DNA of 64,000 bases from HyVt-337 sp964428895 (GTDB lineage: Bacteria > Planctomycetota > Phycisphaerae > SM23-33). The notes below the pieces were generated by a model. The model did no database searches. It had not been told where the DNA came from and saw nothing but the letters and a program-made list of their open reading frames with translations. The first letter of the stretch is position 1; each line of letters starts with the position of its first letter. The stretch is taken from contig CAYRZU010000004.1 in the NCBI GenBank assembly GCA_964428895.1, forward strand, positions 1-64,000, read 5' to 3'. Of this stretch, positions 1 through 9,060 are shown one piece after another. The position numbers and the translations under genes were made by a program.

Positions 1-583
1 TGGCCTCGGTCATCTCGGTGGCGATGAAGCCGGGCGCCACCGCATTGCAGCGGATGCTCTTACTGGCCAGTTCCTTGGCGGTGGTCTTGGTCAGGCCGAT
101 CATGCCGGCCTTGCTGGCGGCGTAGTTGGCCTGCCCGCGGTTGCCTTCCAGGCCGCTGTAACTCGCCATATTGATGATGGCGCCGCTGCGCTGGCGGACC
201 ATGTACTTAGCGACCGCCCGAGTGCCGTAGAACGCGCTGAACAGGTTGATCTTCAGGACCAGTTCCCAGTCGGCGTCTTCCATCCGCATCAGCAGGCCGT
301 CCCGCGTGATGCCGGCGTTGTTGACCAGCACGTCGATGCTGCCAAGGGTCTCCACGACCTCGTCCACCATGGCCGTAAACCCTTCGCTGTCAGAAACATC
401 CAACGCGCGGGTCTGCAGTTTCTCGCCCGGGTTGTCCAGCTTGCCCGGTAGTTCGGCCAGCAAGTCGTCCTTCAAATCGACGGCCACAACCGTCATGCCC
501 AGTTGCAGCAACTGGCGGGCAATCTCCAGGCCGATGCCTCGGCCCGCGCCGGTTACGATGGCAACTTTTTCGTTTTCAGCCAT
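1..583 (-). CDS. fabG: 3-oxoacyl-[acyl-carrier-protein] reductase, C-terminus beyond window
   Basis: This is a short-chain dehydrogenase that reduces 3-oxoacyl-ACP with NADPH in fatty-acid elongation. About 194 residues are visible before the gene runs off the left edge. The Rossmann motif TGAGRGIG lies at residues 11-18 and NNAG at 88-91. The catalytic set is S141, Y154 and K158 in the QANYAASKAG stretch, and Asn113 is present in KINLF. The start is the ATG at 583 (MAENEKVAIV), where the glycine-rich loop falls at the usual distance. It is the last visible gene of the rpmF-plsX-fabH-fabD-fabG operon, and an acyl carrier protein gene would be expected next, outside the window. The family is certain and the FabG subfamily is supported by context. 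Confidence 0.95.
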   Translation of the reverse strand, partial: MAENEKVAIVTGAGRGIGLEIARQLLQLGMTVVAVDLKDDLLAELPGKLDNPGEKLQTRALDVSDSEGFTAMVDEVVETLGSIDVLVNNAGITRDGLLMRMEDADWELVLKINLFSAFYGTRAVAKYMVRQRSGAIINMASYSGLEGNRGQANYAASKAGMIGLTKTTAKELASKSIRCNAVAPGFIATEMTEA

Positions 584-610
584 TTCGACTCCTGATGGTG
601 ATTAGGTTGA

Positions 611-1567
611 CTATGTCTGGCCAAGGGCCTCGACGGCCTCGTGGGAGTTGAGGTTGATCACCTTCGTCTTCCGGCTGATCACCTCTGTCTTCTGGTTGAT
701 GCGACGCATCAGACCTGCCAGCACGCGGCCCGGGCCGACTTCATACGCAGTGTCGAACCCCTCTGCAAGCAAATATTCCATCGACTGCTGCCAACGAACG
801 GGATGGGTCAGTTGGGTCAGCAGCTTGTCCTTGATCTCATCAGCGCCACCGTAAGGCTTGGCGTCCACGTTGGAAATCACCGGCGTTTTGAACTCACTGA
901 AAGCAACGTCATCCAGCACGCCGGCGAATTGCTCGGCCGCAGGAGCCATGATGTCGCTATGAAACGCACCTGCCACTTTTAGTTCCACGGCGCCACTGGC
1001 GCCGAACTGTTCGGCCAAGGCGGCGGCTCGCCCGCAAGCGTCTTTCTCGCCAGAGAGTACGATCTGCCCGGGACAGTTGAAGTTCGCACAAGTCAAGACC
1101 TGGCCTTCGGCGGCGGCCTCGGCGAGCTCGCGGGCCTCTTCTTCACTCAGGCCGATCACACTGACCATGCCGGAGGGGACCGCCGTGGCGGCTTGCTGCA
1201 TCAGTTCGCCTCGCTTGGCCACCAGCTTCACGCCGGTGTCGAAGTCCATCACCCCGGCCACATACAATGCGGAGTACTCGCCCAGACTTAGTCCGGCCAG
1301 GATCGTTGGCGTCACCGCGGCCCCACCCAGTTGCTTAGCCATAGTCGCCAGGATGGCCGCGGAAACCGTGAAGATCGCGGGCTGAGCCACGTCGGTACGC
1401 GACAGATCTTCTTCCGGGCCTTCAAAACACAGCGTGGTCAACGGCAGGCCGGTAACGGCTTCAGCGCGCTCGAACAGTTCCTTGGCCGCCGCAGAGGCCG
1501 CCCACAGGTCGGCGCCCATCCCCACCGCTTGGGCGCCCTGTCCGGGAAATAGAAATGCAATCGTCAT
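611..1567 (-). CDS. fabD: Malonyl-CoA:ACP transacylase
   Basis: This cytoplasmic enzyme moves the malonyl group from CoA to acyl carrier protein to feed fatty-acid elongation. The 318-residue length is normal for FabD. The N-terminal FPGQGAQ motif at residues 7-13, the nucleophile Ser94 in GLSLGEYSA and His203 in AGAFHSDIM are all present. The start is ATG at 1567, with only a weak purine-rich stretch upstream. It sits between fabH and fabG on the same strand with short gaps of about 27 nt, consistent with one transcript. Nothing unusual is seen. Confidence 0.97.
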   Translation of the reverse strand: MTIAFLFPGQGAQAVGMGADLWAASAAAKELFERAEAVTGLPLTTLCFEGPEEDLSRTDVAQPAIFTVSAAILATMAKQLGGAAVTPTILAGLSLGEYSALYVAGVMDFDTGVKLVAKRGELMQQAATAVPSGMVSVIGLSEEEARELAEAAAEGQVLTCANFNCPGQIVLSGEKDACGRAAALAEQFGASGAVELKVAGAFHSDIMAPAAEQFAGVLDDVAFSEFKTPVISNVDAKPYGGADEIKDKLLTQLTHPVRWQQSMEYLLAEGFDTAYEVGPGRVLAGLMRRINQKTEVISRKTKVINLNSHEAVEALGQT

Positions 1568-1595
1568 GAGATCATTAGGCCTCAGGGGGTTCCCG

Positions 1596-2588
1596 TTAGT
1601 ACTTCATCACCGCGCCCGCCCAGGTCAGCCCGGCGCCGAATGCAATCAGCAACACCACCGAGCCGCGGACAATCTTGCCTTCGGCGACCGCGTCGTGCAG
1701 CGCCAGCGGTACCGAGGCCGACGACGTGTTGCCGTATTTGTAGATGTTGACGTAGACCTTCTCCATGGGGAAGTTGTACCGAGCGACGGCCGACTTGATG
1801 ACCCGAACGTTAACCTGGTGAGGAATCACCATGGACACGTCCTCGGGCGTCAGGCCGCACTTGGCCATGCAGTCGCCCAGCAGCCACTGCATCTTTTCGA
1901 CGGCAAATTTATAGACCTCGCGACCTCGCATGGTGATGTACTGCTGCTTGTTGTCGATCATCTCATGTGAGGGGGGGTGTCGCGTCCCGCCGCCGGGCGT
2001 GTGGATGTAGTCCCACCCGTTGCCGTCCGCTCGCAGCACCGAGTAATCCATGCCTCGATCCGGATCGGTGGTCGGCTCAAGCACTACCGCGCCGGCGCCG
2101 TCGCCAAACAGAATGCAACTGCTACGATCGGTGTAGTCGGAGTAGTGGGTCATCGCGTCGACGCCGATGACGAGGATCTTCTGGTACATCCCGGACCGGA
2201 TGAACTTGTCCGCGGTAACCAACGCGTAGATGAACCCGCTGCAGGCGGCTGAGATGTCGAAGGCCGGCACCTCCGTGGCGCCCAGTTCCTTTTGGAGCAT
2301 GCAGGCCGTCGCGGGGAAGGGCATCTCCGGCGTGATGGTCGCCACGATGATCAAGTCCAGGTCGGTCGCGGCGACGCCGGCGTGATCGAGGGCCTCTCGG
2401 GCGGCAGCCACAGCCATGGTGAGGGTGGTCTCGCCCTCGCCCATGATCCGGCGCTCCTTGATGCCCGTCCGCTGGGTAATCCACTCGTCCGACGTATCGA
2501 GGATCTTCTCGAAATCGGCGTTGGTCATCACCTTCGGCGGGACATACGCGCCAAGACCGGCAATGGCGGCTTTGAAAACATCAGCCAT
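1596..2588 (-). CDS. fabH: 3-oxoacyl-ACP synthase III (KAS III)
   Basis: FabH condenses acetyl-CoA with malonyl-ACP to start type II fatty-acid synthesis. The protein is 330 residues from the ATG at 2588 (MADVFKAAIAGLG). The reading frame is open for another 55 codons upstream, but that part lies inside plsX and does not look like FabH. The catalytic triad is visible as Cys116 (DISAACSGF), His257 (IPHQVN) and Asn287 (YGNTSS). The start overlaps the plsX stop by 8 nt, which suggests translational coupling within the operon. Confidence 0.97.
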   Translation of the reverse strand: MADVFKAAIAGLGAYVPPKVMTNADFEKILDTSDEWITQRTGIKERRIMGEGETTLTMAVAAAREALDHAGVAATDLDLIIVATITPEMPFPATACMLQKELGATEVPAFDISAACSGFIYALVTADKFIRSGMYQKILVIGVDAMTHYSDYTDRSSCILFGDGAGAVVLEPTTDPDRGMDYSVLRADGNGWDYIHTPGGGTRHPPSHEMIDNKQQYITMRGREVYKFAVEKMQWLLGDCMAKCGLTPEDVSMVIPHQVNVRVIKSAVARYNFPMEKVYVNIYKYGNTSSASVPLALHDAVAEGKIVRGSVVLLIAFGAGLTWAGAVMKY

Positions 2589-3600
2589 CACTAAGCCTTT
2601 CATCCTGGGCCAGGCGTTTGGTAATGCGTTCGTTGACCCGGTGGCTGACGAGCTTCCTCGCCAGTAGAACGGCGTTGGCGATGCCGCGCGGGCTGGACGC
2701 TCCGTGGCAGATAATGCAGATGCCGCCCACCCCCAGCAGCGGCGCGCCGCCATGCTCGTTGAAATCGAAAGTGCTCAAGGTCTTCCGGGCCGCTTCCATC
2801 GCAATCTGCGTCAGCTCCGGCGACGAGGTGGTCAGGTCCTTCAGGTTGTTGAGAATGTCCCGGATCAGCCCTTCGCTGAGGCCTTCGATCAGCTTCAGGA
2901 CCACGTTGCCGACGAACCCGTCGCAGACGAACACGTCGCAGGCGCCGCGGAACAGATCCCGCCCTTCCACGTTGCCGATGAAGTACAGCATGTTGTCGGC
3001 CTTGATCAGGCCGTGGGCGCCCTTGACCAGGTCGTTGCCCTTTTCGTCCTCTTCCCCCACGCTCAACAAGCCCACGCGGGGGTTCTTAACGCCATAGACG
3101 GCCTCCATGTAGATCGAGGTCATGGTGGCGTACTGATAGAGATGCTGGGGACGACAACTGACGTTAGCGCCGCCATCGCACAGGCCTACGGGCCCGTGAA
3201 CGGTGGGGACCATCACCGTAATGCCCGGCCGGTGCACCCCCCGCAGGCGCCGCAGCCGCATCTGGGCGGCCCCGACAAATGCGCCGGTGTTGCCGGCGGA
3301 GATGCAGGCGTCGATATCGCCGTCGGCGTGCAACTGGGCCAACACGGAAATCGAACTGTGGGGTTTGGCCCGTAGCGATTCGACCGGTGTTTCGTCCATG
3401 CCGATTCGCTGATCGGCGTGGATGATGTCGATCTTGTCCGAAGATCCCCGCTTGGCCTCCAGCTCCTTGCGGATGGCGGCGGCGTTGCCGACCAGGACCA
3501 CACGGTCGTCGTCGCCGAGTTGAGCGCAGGCGGCAAGGGCGCCTTCGACCTCAGAGGCCGGCGCGCGGTCACCTCCCATGGCGTCGACGCCGATTCGCAA
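2581..3600 (-). CDS. plsX: Phosphate acyltransferase PlsX
   Basis: PlsX converts acyl-ACP to acyl-phosphate, the substrate for PlsY in phosphatidic-acid synthesis. It is 339 residues long and begins with the family signature MRIGVDAMGGDRAP. The start codon is TTG at 3600, chosen because that signature begins there, a GAGGG ribosome-binding site lies about 7 nt upstream, and rpmF ends 3 nt before it. Gene order rpmF-plsX-fabH-fabD-fabG is the classic bacterial arrangement linking ribosome and membrane synthesis. The product is expected to be cytoplasmic or peripheral at the membrane. Confidence 0.97.
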   Translation of the reverse strand: MRIGVDAMGGDRAPASEVEGALAACAQLGDDDRVVLVGNAAAIRKELEAKRGSSDKIDIIHADQRIGMDETPVESLRAKPHSSISVLAQLHADGDIDACISAGNTGAFVGAAQMRLRRLRGVHRPGITVMVPTVHGPVGLCDGGANVSCRPQHLYQYATMTSIYMEAVYGVKNPRVGLLSVGEEDEKGNDLVKGAHGLIKADNMLYFIGNVEGRDLFRGACDVFVCDGFVGNVVLKLIEGLSEGLIRDILNNLKDLTTSSPELTQIAMEAARKTLSTFDFNEHGGAPLLGVGGICIICHGASSPRGIANAVLLARKLVSHRVNERITKRLAQDERLSDG

Positions 3601-3603
3601 CCG

Positions 3604-3786
3604 TTAGCCCTCTTTCTCGACCTTCAAACTCAGGCCGGGGCGGACATAGCCGCAATTCTCACAGGCGGCGTGAGGCAGCTTCGGGGAATTGCATCGGGGG
3701 CAGTCGGCGTAGTTGATCGGGCGCATCGCATGATGCGACCGGCGGATACGCGTCCTGGCACGCGACTGTCTGCGTTTGGGTTGCAT
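3604..3786 (-). CDS. rpmF: Large ribosomal subunit protein bL32
   Basis: This is a 60-residue basic protein of the 50S subunit. The N-terminus is rich in Arg and Lys (MQPKRRQSRA...), and a zinc ribbon is formed by Cys29, Cys32, Cys42 and Cys45, so this is the zinc-binding form of L32. It is the first gene of the fatty-acid operon and is only 3 nt from plsX. An AAGGAA ribosome-binding site precedes the ATG. The predicted promoter at 3870-3899 would give a leader of roughly 75 nt. Confidence 0.96.
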   Translation of the reverse strand: MQPKRRQSRARTRIRRSHHAMRPINYADCPRCNSPKLPHAACENCGYVRPGLSLKVEKEG

Positions 3787-3869
3787 GCTTCGTGTTCCTT
3801 ACGTAACGCGGCCGGCCGGCCAACCCCTCTGGGCGCACACGACCAGCCAAGCACTTAAACGGGGGACAG

Positions 3870-3899
3870 AAGGTAAGGAGTTCGCCCGCTGCCTGTCAA
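3870..3899 (-). promoter_or_regulatory. Predicted sigma-70-type promoter for the rpmF-plsX-fab operon
   Basis: On the minus strand there is a perfect -35 TTGACA (3894-3899) and, after 18 nt, TACCTT (3870-3875) with the key T1, A2 and T6 of a -10 box. It lies between the alaS stop and rpmF, so it would separate the operon from alaS. It was identified by eye only. Confidence 0.5.
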
Positions 3900-3937
3900 G
3901 ATAATCTCGCCCCGGCAGATCCCGGCGGATCGACCCG

Positions 3938-6622
3938 CTAGCCGAGCTGATCGCGGGCCCAATCGGCTGCGGCGCTCAGGGCGTCGGCCAGCTTGGCCGG
4001 ATCCTTCCCGCCGGCCTGGGCCAGGGTCGGCTTGCCGCCGCCACCCCCGCCGACGACCGGAGCGATCGCCTTGATCCAATCGCCCGCCTTTAGCGTGCCC
4101 GCCTCGACCAACCTGTCGCTAACCATTGCTACCAAGAGAACTTTCGTCCCGTCGGATCCTCCGACGAAAACCGCATCGGCGCCCTTTTGGCGCTGGGTAT
4201 CACAGATCGTACGCATGGCCCCCGCATCGACCATCTTGACCTCCATGACCACAAGCCGCCCATCATCGGTTCTCAAGACCAGATCCGGTTCATGCGCGCC
4301 CGTCTTGCCGCCGCCTTTGCGGAGCTGCTTGATTTCCTTGACCATCGCCTCGGCCCGGGCCGGAAGCTCCGCTACTTGCACCCGCAGGGCCGCCGCAGCC
4401 GCGGTGGCTGCCTGCTCGGTCTGCTGAACGTGCGCCAGCGCCTCCGGGCCCGTCAGGGCTGTGATACGACGGACTCCCTTGGCGACCGACTCCTCGGAGA
4501 TGATCTTGAACAGGCCGATCTGCCCGGTCCGCTCCACGTGCGTTCCGCCGCACAGCTCGACCGGATACTCGCGGGCGTCGGCCTCGGTATGACCTACCCG
4601 GATCACGCGGACCACGTCGCCGTATTTCTCGCCGAACATCGCCCGCAGGCCTTCGATCTTCTGAGCGTCGGCCAGCAGCATCTCATGGGCCCCGACCGGC
4701 TCGTCGGCCACCACCCAGCGATTCACGAACCGCTCGACCTCCGCCAGTTGCTCGGGCGTCACGGCCTGGTTGTGGGTCAGGTCGAACCGCAACCGATCCG
4801 GCGCCACCACGCTGCCGGCCTGGTTGACGTGATCCCCCAGGACCTCCCGCAACGCCCAATTCAGCAAATGCGTGGCCGAGTGGTTCCGCATGGTGGCCAG
4901 TCGATCGTCACTGACGCGACAGGAGACGGTCTGCCCGACCGCCAACGCTCCCTCGATAACCTTGCCGAGGTGCAGCACCGCCGGCCCACCCATCTGAGCG
5001 TTGGCAACTTCAAATCGGCCTCCCTTCCAGGTTAGCACGCCGTTATCGCCCACCTGCCCGCCGGACTCGCCGTAGAAGTTCGTGGCGGCCAACACCACGG
5101 CCGCTTCCACCTCGCCCGCCAGTTCGCCGTCGGTTACAAACTGGTCGTCGACCACCCAGCCGAGAACTTCCGCGTCGACCGGATCGCGCACGTACTTGGC
5201 GGAATCATCCGTTGTCGGCAGCCCCAACTGCTCGGCCGCCTTGAAACCGCCCCCGCCGGCGCCCGACAGCTCCCGGTGGTCGGCCATGGCGGCTTCGTAA
5301 CCGGCCATGTCCACGCCAAGGCCGCGCTCGGCCGCCATTAGTTCCGTCAGATCGGCCGGAAAACCGAACGTCGCGTACAGATCGAACGCCACGTCGCCCG
5401 ATAGCTCCTTGGCGCCGGCGGAGGCGGCCTTGGCCGCCTCGCGCTGGAACAATTCAATGCCACGGTCCAACGTCCGGGCGAAGGCTTCTTCCTCGCCTTT
5501 GATCGTTTCGATCACCAGTTGCTGGCGCTGGCGGATTTCGGGGAAGGCCTCGGCCATCAGGTCGACTAATGTCGGGACCAGTTGGTGCACGAAAGGCCCG
5601 TCGATATTGAGGTATTGGCGCCCGTAGCGAGCGGCGCGGCGCAGGATGCGCCGCAGCACGTACCCGCGGCCGAGATTGCCGGGCATGATGCCGTCGGCAA
5701 TCGCGAACGTCAACGCCCGGACGTGGTCGGCCACCACGCGGCAGGCCACGTCGCCCATGTCGTCCTCACCGAGGACGTCGAATCGGTCATCCAGCCCGCT
5801 GGCGGCCCCATAACGGTGGTCGGTGAGCGTTTCGATTCTCTTGATGATGGGCACGAACAGATCCGTGGCGTAATTGCTGTGCTTGCCCTGCAGGACCATG
5901 GTTACCCGCTCAAAGCCCATGCCGGTGTCGACGTGCTTGGCCGGCAGAGGACTTAGCGCGCCGTGCTCGTCGCGGTTGAACTGGATAAAGACCAGGTTCC
6001 AGATTTCGATCACGCTGGAGTCGCCCGCGTTGACCAGAGAGCCGCCGGATTTGTCCGGGGTCAGGTCGATGTGGATCTCGCTGCACGGGCCGCACGGGCC
6101 GACCTCGCCCATTTCCCAGAAGTTGTCGGTCCTGTTGCCCCGGGAGATGTGGCTCGGATCGATGTCGGTCAGCTCGCGCCAGAGACTCTCGGCCTCTTCG
6201 TCCGGTTCGAGGCCGTCGGAGGCGTCACCTTCGAACACGGTCGCGTAGAGACGGTCTTTCGGTAGTCCCCAGGCCTTCGTCAGCAATTCCCATGCCCATT
6301 GAATGGACTCGGCCTTGAAGTAATCGCCGAAACTCCAGTTGCCCAGCATTTCGAAGAAGGTCTGGTGGTAGCAATCGTGGCCGACGTCTTCGAGGTCGTT
6401 GTGCTTGCCGCCGGCGCGGATGCACTTCTGCGTATTCGCGGCGCGAACGTAGTCTCGCGTTTCCGTTCCCAGAAAGAGGGGTTTGAACTGGTTCATGCCC
6501 GCGTTGGCGAACAGCAGCGTGGGGTCCTCGGGGAGCAACAACGGGCTGGAGGGCACCATCGCATGCTCGCGCTGGGCGAAGAACTCGAGAAACTCTCGTC
6601 GGATGTCGTTACAGGATTTCAT
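3938..6622 (-). CDS. alaS: Alanine--tRNA ligase
   Basis: AlaRS charges tRNA-Ala and edits mischarged Ser and Gly. The 894-residue length is normal. The N-terminal class II core begins MKSCNDIRREFLEFF and contains RGYVLRRILRRA. The editing domain carries the zinc-binding HSATHLLNWAL motif and the matching CGGTHVERTG motif. The C-terminus has the glycine-rich C-Ala/DHHA1-type region (VVGGGGGGKPTLAQAGG), so all parts are present. The start is ATG at 6622 behind a GAGGA site. It is probably transcribed alone from the 85 nt upstream of it. Confidence 0.98.
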   Translation of the reverse strand: MKSCNDIRREFLEFFAQREHAMVPSSPLLLPEDPTLLFANAGMNQFKPLFLGTETRDYVRAANTQKCIRAGGKHNDLEDVGHDCYHQTFFEMLGNWSFGDYFKAESIQWAWELLTKAWGLPKDRLYATVFEGDASDGLEPDEEAESLWRELTDIDPSHISRGNRTDNFWEMGEVGPCGPCSEIHIDLTPDKSGGSLVNAGDSSVIEIWNLVFIQFNRDEHGALSPLPAKHVDTGMGFERVTMVLQGKHSNYATDLFVPIIKRIETLTDHRYGAASGLDDRFDVLGEDDMGDVACRVVADHVRALTFAIADGIMPGNLGRGYVLRRILRRAARYGRQYLNIDGPFVHQLVPTLVDLMAEAFPEIRQRQQLVIETIKGEEEAFARTLDRGIELFQREAAKAASAGAKELSGDVAFDLYATFGFPADLTELMAAERGLGVDMAGYEAAMADHRELSGAGGGGFKAAEQLGLPTTDDSAKYVRDPVDAEVLGWVVDDQFVTDGELAGEVEAAVVLAATNFYGESGGQVGDNGVLTWKGGRFEVANAQMGGPAVLHLGKVIEGALAVGQTVSCRVSDDRLATMRNHSATHLLNWALREVLGDHVNQAGSVVAPDRLRFDLTHNQAVTPEQLAEVERFVNRWVVADEPVGAHEMLLADAQKIEGLRAMFGEKYGDVVRVIRVGHTEADAREYPVELCGGTHVERTGQIGLFKIISEESVAKGVRRITALTGPEALAHVQQTEQAATAAAAALRVQVAELPARAEAMVKEIKQLRKGGGKTGAHEPDLVLRTDDGRLVVMEVKMVDAGAMRTICDTQRQKGADAVFVGGSDGTKVLLVAMVSDRLVEAGTLKAGDWIKAIAPVVGGGGGGKPTLAQAGGKDPAKLADALSAAADWARDQLG

Positions 6623-6707
6623 GCGTCCTCACATCGATAACCGGCGCGGGGCGCGCCACCGAACGGGCGTCATTCTATAAGCGCCCCTGGAGAGGGGAAA
6701 GCTGCAA

Positions 6708-7472
6708 TTACCCGTCTGACGCACGCAACAGCGCCGGCGCAATGTGGCGGGCGATGGACCCCGTCGCCGATGCCGAGAAGTGCTCGCCAAGATTGCCCAC
6801 GCCGATCATCCGTGGTCGCCAGCGAACTTGTTGAATGTTCCCCGCGCCGCGGTGGCCGATCATGCCTGCCGACGGGACGTGTTTGCGATCACACGTGCCG
6901 AATAGCAGCGTCCCAAAGCCCAGGATGAGACAATCCAACCACGACGACGCCACGATGAAACGTCTCGACGCACGCCGGGCCGCGGCCGAGAGGTCTCGCC
7001 AGGGAGAGAACGCCGGCGCCAGCATGGCAGCGCCGTCGACTCGCACCCCGTCCGGCAGCAGTTCCAGCGCTCGCGTCGCGATGTACCCACCCGCGGAGTA
7101 CCCGATCAGATAGATCGGTCGGCCGGGCCCCTCGGCGCGGCTGGCAACGATGAAGTCGGCCAGTCGCTTCGCCTCCCGCTCCAGCAACCTGGGGGCGGCC
7201 ACCACGGGCACCACCAAACACGCACGCCAAGTCGAATGATGTCGCCAGTAGCGGAAGCTCCCGGTGAACCCCGCCCGCCGCAAGCCGGCCGCCACCGTTC
7301 GCTTGCCCCACGACACGCCCAGCCAACGAATGGACTCGGCGAAGATCACCAGCCCCTGCTCACCATCGCCGCCGGGATCGCGCCGCCGCCAGAAGTGCGG
7401 GCCCACGCTGACAATCACATGAAGCAGCGCAAGCGCGCCGACCGTCAGCAGAATGATAACCCCGATGTGCAT
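6708..7472 (-). CDS. Membrane-anchored alpha/beta hydrolase, function unknown
   Basis: This is a 254-residue protein with one N-terminal hydrophobic helix (about residues 3-24), followed by Arg residues, so it is probably membrane-anchored. The nucleophile elbow GYSAG (Ser126) belongs to alpha/beta-hydrolase enzymes, with a strand (RPIYLIGYS) before it and a helix (GGYIATRALELL) after it. A histidine near the C-terminus (GEHFSAS) could complete the triad. The substrate cannot be told; lipase or esterase activity is the general expectation. It lies 32 nt downstream of def on the same strand and may be cotranscribed with it. Confidence 0.75.
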   Translation of the reverse strand: MHIGVIILLTVGALALLHVIVSVGPHFWRRRDPGGDGEQGLVIFAESIRWLGVSWGKRTVAAGLRRAGFTGSFRYWRHHSTWRACLVVPVVAAPRLLEREAKRLADFIVASRAEGPGRPIYLIGYSAGGYIATRALELLPDGVRVDGAAMLAPAFSPWRDLSAAARRASRRFIVASSWLDCLILGFGTLLFGTCDRKHVPSAGMIGHRGAGNIQQVRWRPRMIGVGNLGEHFSASATGSIARHIAPALLRASDG

Positions 7473-7504
7473 GGTGGGAGTGTACCGTCAGCAGACAGCC
7501 GCCA

Positions 7505-8044
7505 CTATCCCTCGAATTCCGCTTCGAGCTGCTTCAGCGCTTTGCGGTTGGCGAGCTTGGCGATCTGGCTCATGCGGTCGACCAGCAGTCGGCCATCGAG
7601 GTGATCCATCTCATGCTGGACCACGCGCGCCGCGAAGCCTTCAAGCTGAACCGTCACGGGTTGGCCTTCCAACCCCAGCGCCTCGACCGTGACAATCTTG
7701 CGCCGTTTGACCTTGCAGTAGATCGCAGGAAAGCTCAGGCACCCTTCCGCCATGTCTTCCCACCCGTCTTCGCTGACAATCCGGGGATTGATCAACACCA
7801 GCCGGTCGGTGGGCTCAAAGCTCGGCGAGGCCACTAACAATCGAATCGTTACCCCCACCTGCGGGGCGGCGAGACCCACGCCTTTGTCGGCGAACATCAC
7901 CTCGAACATGCGCTCGGCCAGGGCGCGGAGACCATCATCGACGACCTCGACGGGCGTGCAGTTTTCCCGCAGGCGCGGGTCGGGGTAGTGAATCACGTTC
8001 AGGGCCGCCAGGTCGGCGGCGGCGATTTTGTCGGCGGAACTCAT
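7505..8044 (-). CDS. def: Peptide deformylase
   Basis: Def removes the formyl group from the N-terminal methionine of new proteins. All three family motifs are visible: GVGLAAPQVG at residues 55-64, EGCLSFP with the metal ligand Cys102, and QHEMDHLDG with His144, His148 and the catalytic Glu145. The 179-residue length is typical. No clear ribosome-binding site precedes the ATG at 8044, and the first 14 residues extend beyond most homologues, so the true start could be slightly internal. It lies between the MEMO-like gene and the hydrolase. Confidence 0.96.
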   Translation of the reverse strand: MSSADKIAAADLAALNVIHYPDPRLRENCTPVEVVDDGLRALAERMFEVMFADKGVGLAAPQVGVTIRLLVASPSFEPTDRLVLINPRIVSEDGWEDMAEGCLSFPAIYCKVKRRKIVTVEALGLEGQPVTVQLEGFAARVVQHEMDHLDGRLLVDRMSQIAKLANRKALKQLEAEFEG

Positions 8045-8096
8045 GGGGCGTATCGTAGCCGGGCGGGGTTGGGTCGATCAAGGATCGGCGGGCGCC

Positions 8097-8966
8097 TCAG
8101 GCGAAGACGACCGAGGCGTAGCCGACGGTGGTGTCGTCGCCGTGGCCGGGATAGAGGGATTGCATGATCTCGTAGCTGTTGGTGTACCAGAGGCAGTGGC
8201 CGGCGGTAGCGCCGAGTTGGCTGCAGGCGGCGACCGTAGCGGCAATCGCGCCGGCCCCGCAGGCGTTGCCGTATTGTTGGGCCTCGCCGACGACGGCCGA
8301 GGCGTCCATGGCCACCATCAGGTCGATCATGCGGCGGTCGTTGGCCACGGTCCAGTCCACGCCCCCCGCCCCGTGGCCGCCCGGCGCTCCGAAATGCCCG
8401 CCGTGGTGAGTCAGGTCGGTGCTGCCGATGACAACGACGTCGCCACGGCCCTTCAGCACGGCCCCGATGGCGTGGCCGACGTCGGCGGCGTCCGCCGACG
8501 GCGCCACCAGCACGGGCACGAGCTTGGCCTCGGGCCAGAGCAGTTGGATTAGCGGGGTCTGGACTTCCAGCGAGTGCTCGCGGGCGTGAGCGGTGCAGTT
8601 GTCGGTCAGGCGATGGTCGGCCGCGATGATGTCCGCGGCCAGCTCTTCGTCGATGGCGATTTCGCCCAGCGGGGTCACCCACGCGCCACGGTCGTAGACT
8701 TCCCCCCCAAAGGCCGTCCCGAAGTGATCGGCCCCCAACAGCACCACGGCGCTAGGCGAGCGCTGGGCATCCAACGCTTTCAGCGTGGTCGCCGCCACCG
8801 CCCCGGAATACATCCACCCCGCATGGGGCACGATTCCGCCGATCATCCCGGCCGGCGGATCGGCCGGTGTGCGGGCGGCCGCCAGAAGCTGCTCCCCCTC
8901 GGCACGACAGGTCTGCTCGGCCGCTTCGTAGAAACTGCCTGCTCTGAATGGTTGTCGAATGGTCAT
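8097..8966 (-). CDS. MEMO-family protein (AmmeMemoRadiSam system protein B-like)
   Basis: This 289-residue protein matches the MEMO1/AmmeMemoRadiSam-B family, which is structurally related to class III extradiol dioxygenases. Visible signs are the N-terminus RQPFRAGSFYEA, the VPHAGWMYSG motif with His48, LLGADHFGTAFGG, and IGSTDLTHHG. Its function is not established in bacteria. The AmmeMemoRadiSam name implies AMMECR1-type and radical-SAM partners, and neither is next to this copy, so it is either solitary or has distant partners. It is divergent from the gene at 9061. Confidence 0.85.
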   Translation of the reverse strand: MTIRQPFRAGSFYEAAEQTCRAEGEQLLAAARTPADPPAGMIGGIVPHAGWMYSGAVAATTLKALDAQRSPSAVVLLGADHFGTAFGGEVYDRGAWVTPLGEIAIDEELAADIIAADHRLTDNCTAHAREHSLEVQTPLIQLLWPEAKLVPVLVAPSADAADVGHAIGAVLKGRGDVVVIGSTDLTHHGGHFGAPGGHGAGGVDWTVANDRRMIDLMVAMDASAVVGEAQQYGNACGAGAIAATVAACSQLGATAGHCLWYTNSYEIMQSLYPGHGDDTTVGYASVVFA

Positions 8967-8996
8967 GGCAGGCCCGCCCGGCGCTCAGATCGATGG

Positions 8997-9024
8997 TTGC
9001 CAACGTCCTGTAGGCTGCTATCAT
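8997..9024 (+). promoter_or_regulatory. Predicted promoter for the Pro-rich membrane protein and pgsA
   Basis: TTGCCA (8997-9002) and TATCAT (9019-9024) are separated by 16 nt, and each differs from the sigma-70 consensus at one base. The expected transcription start near 9031 gives a leader of about 30 nt before the ATG at 9061. Confidence 0.6.
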
Positions 9025-9060
9025 TGTATCGTTTCACGGCATTCTACGAAAGCAGTGTCA

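Noticed and set aside
6660..6707. TATAGAAT as an alaS promoter -10
   Set aside because: No acceptable -35 at a proper distance; left unannotated.
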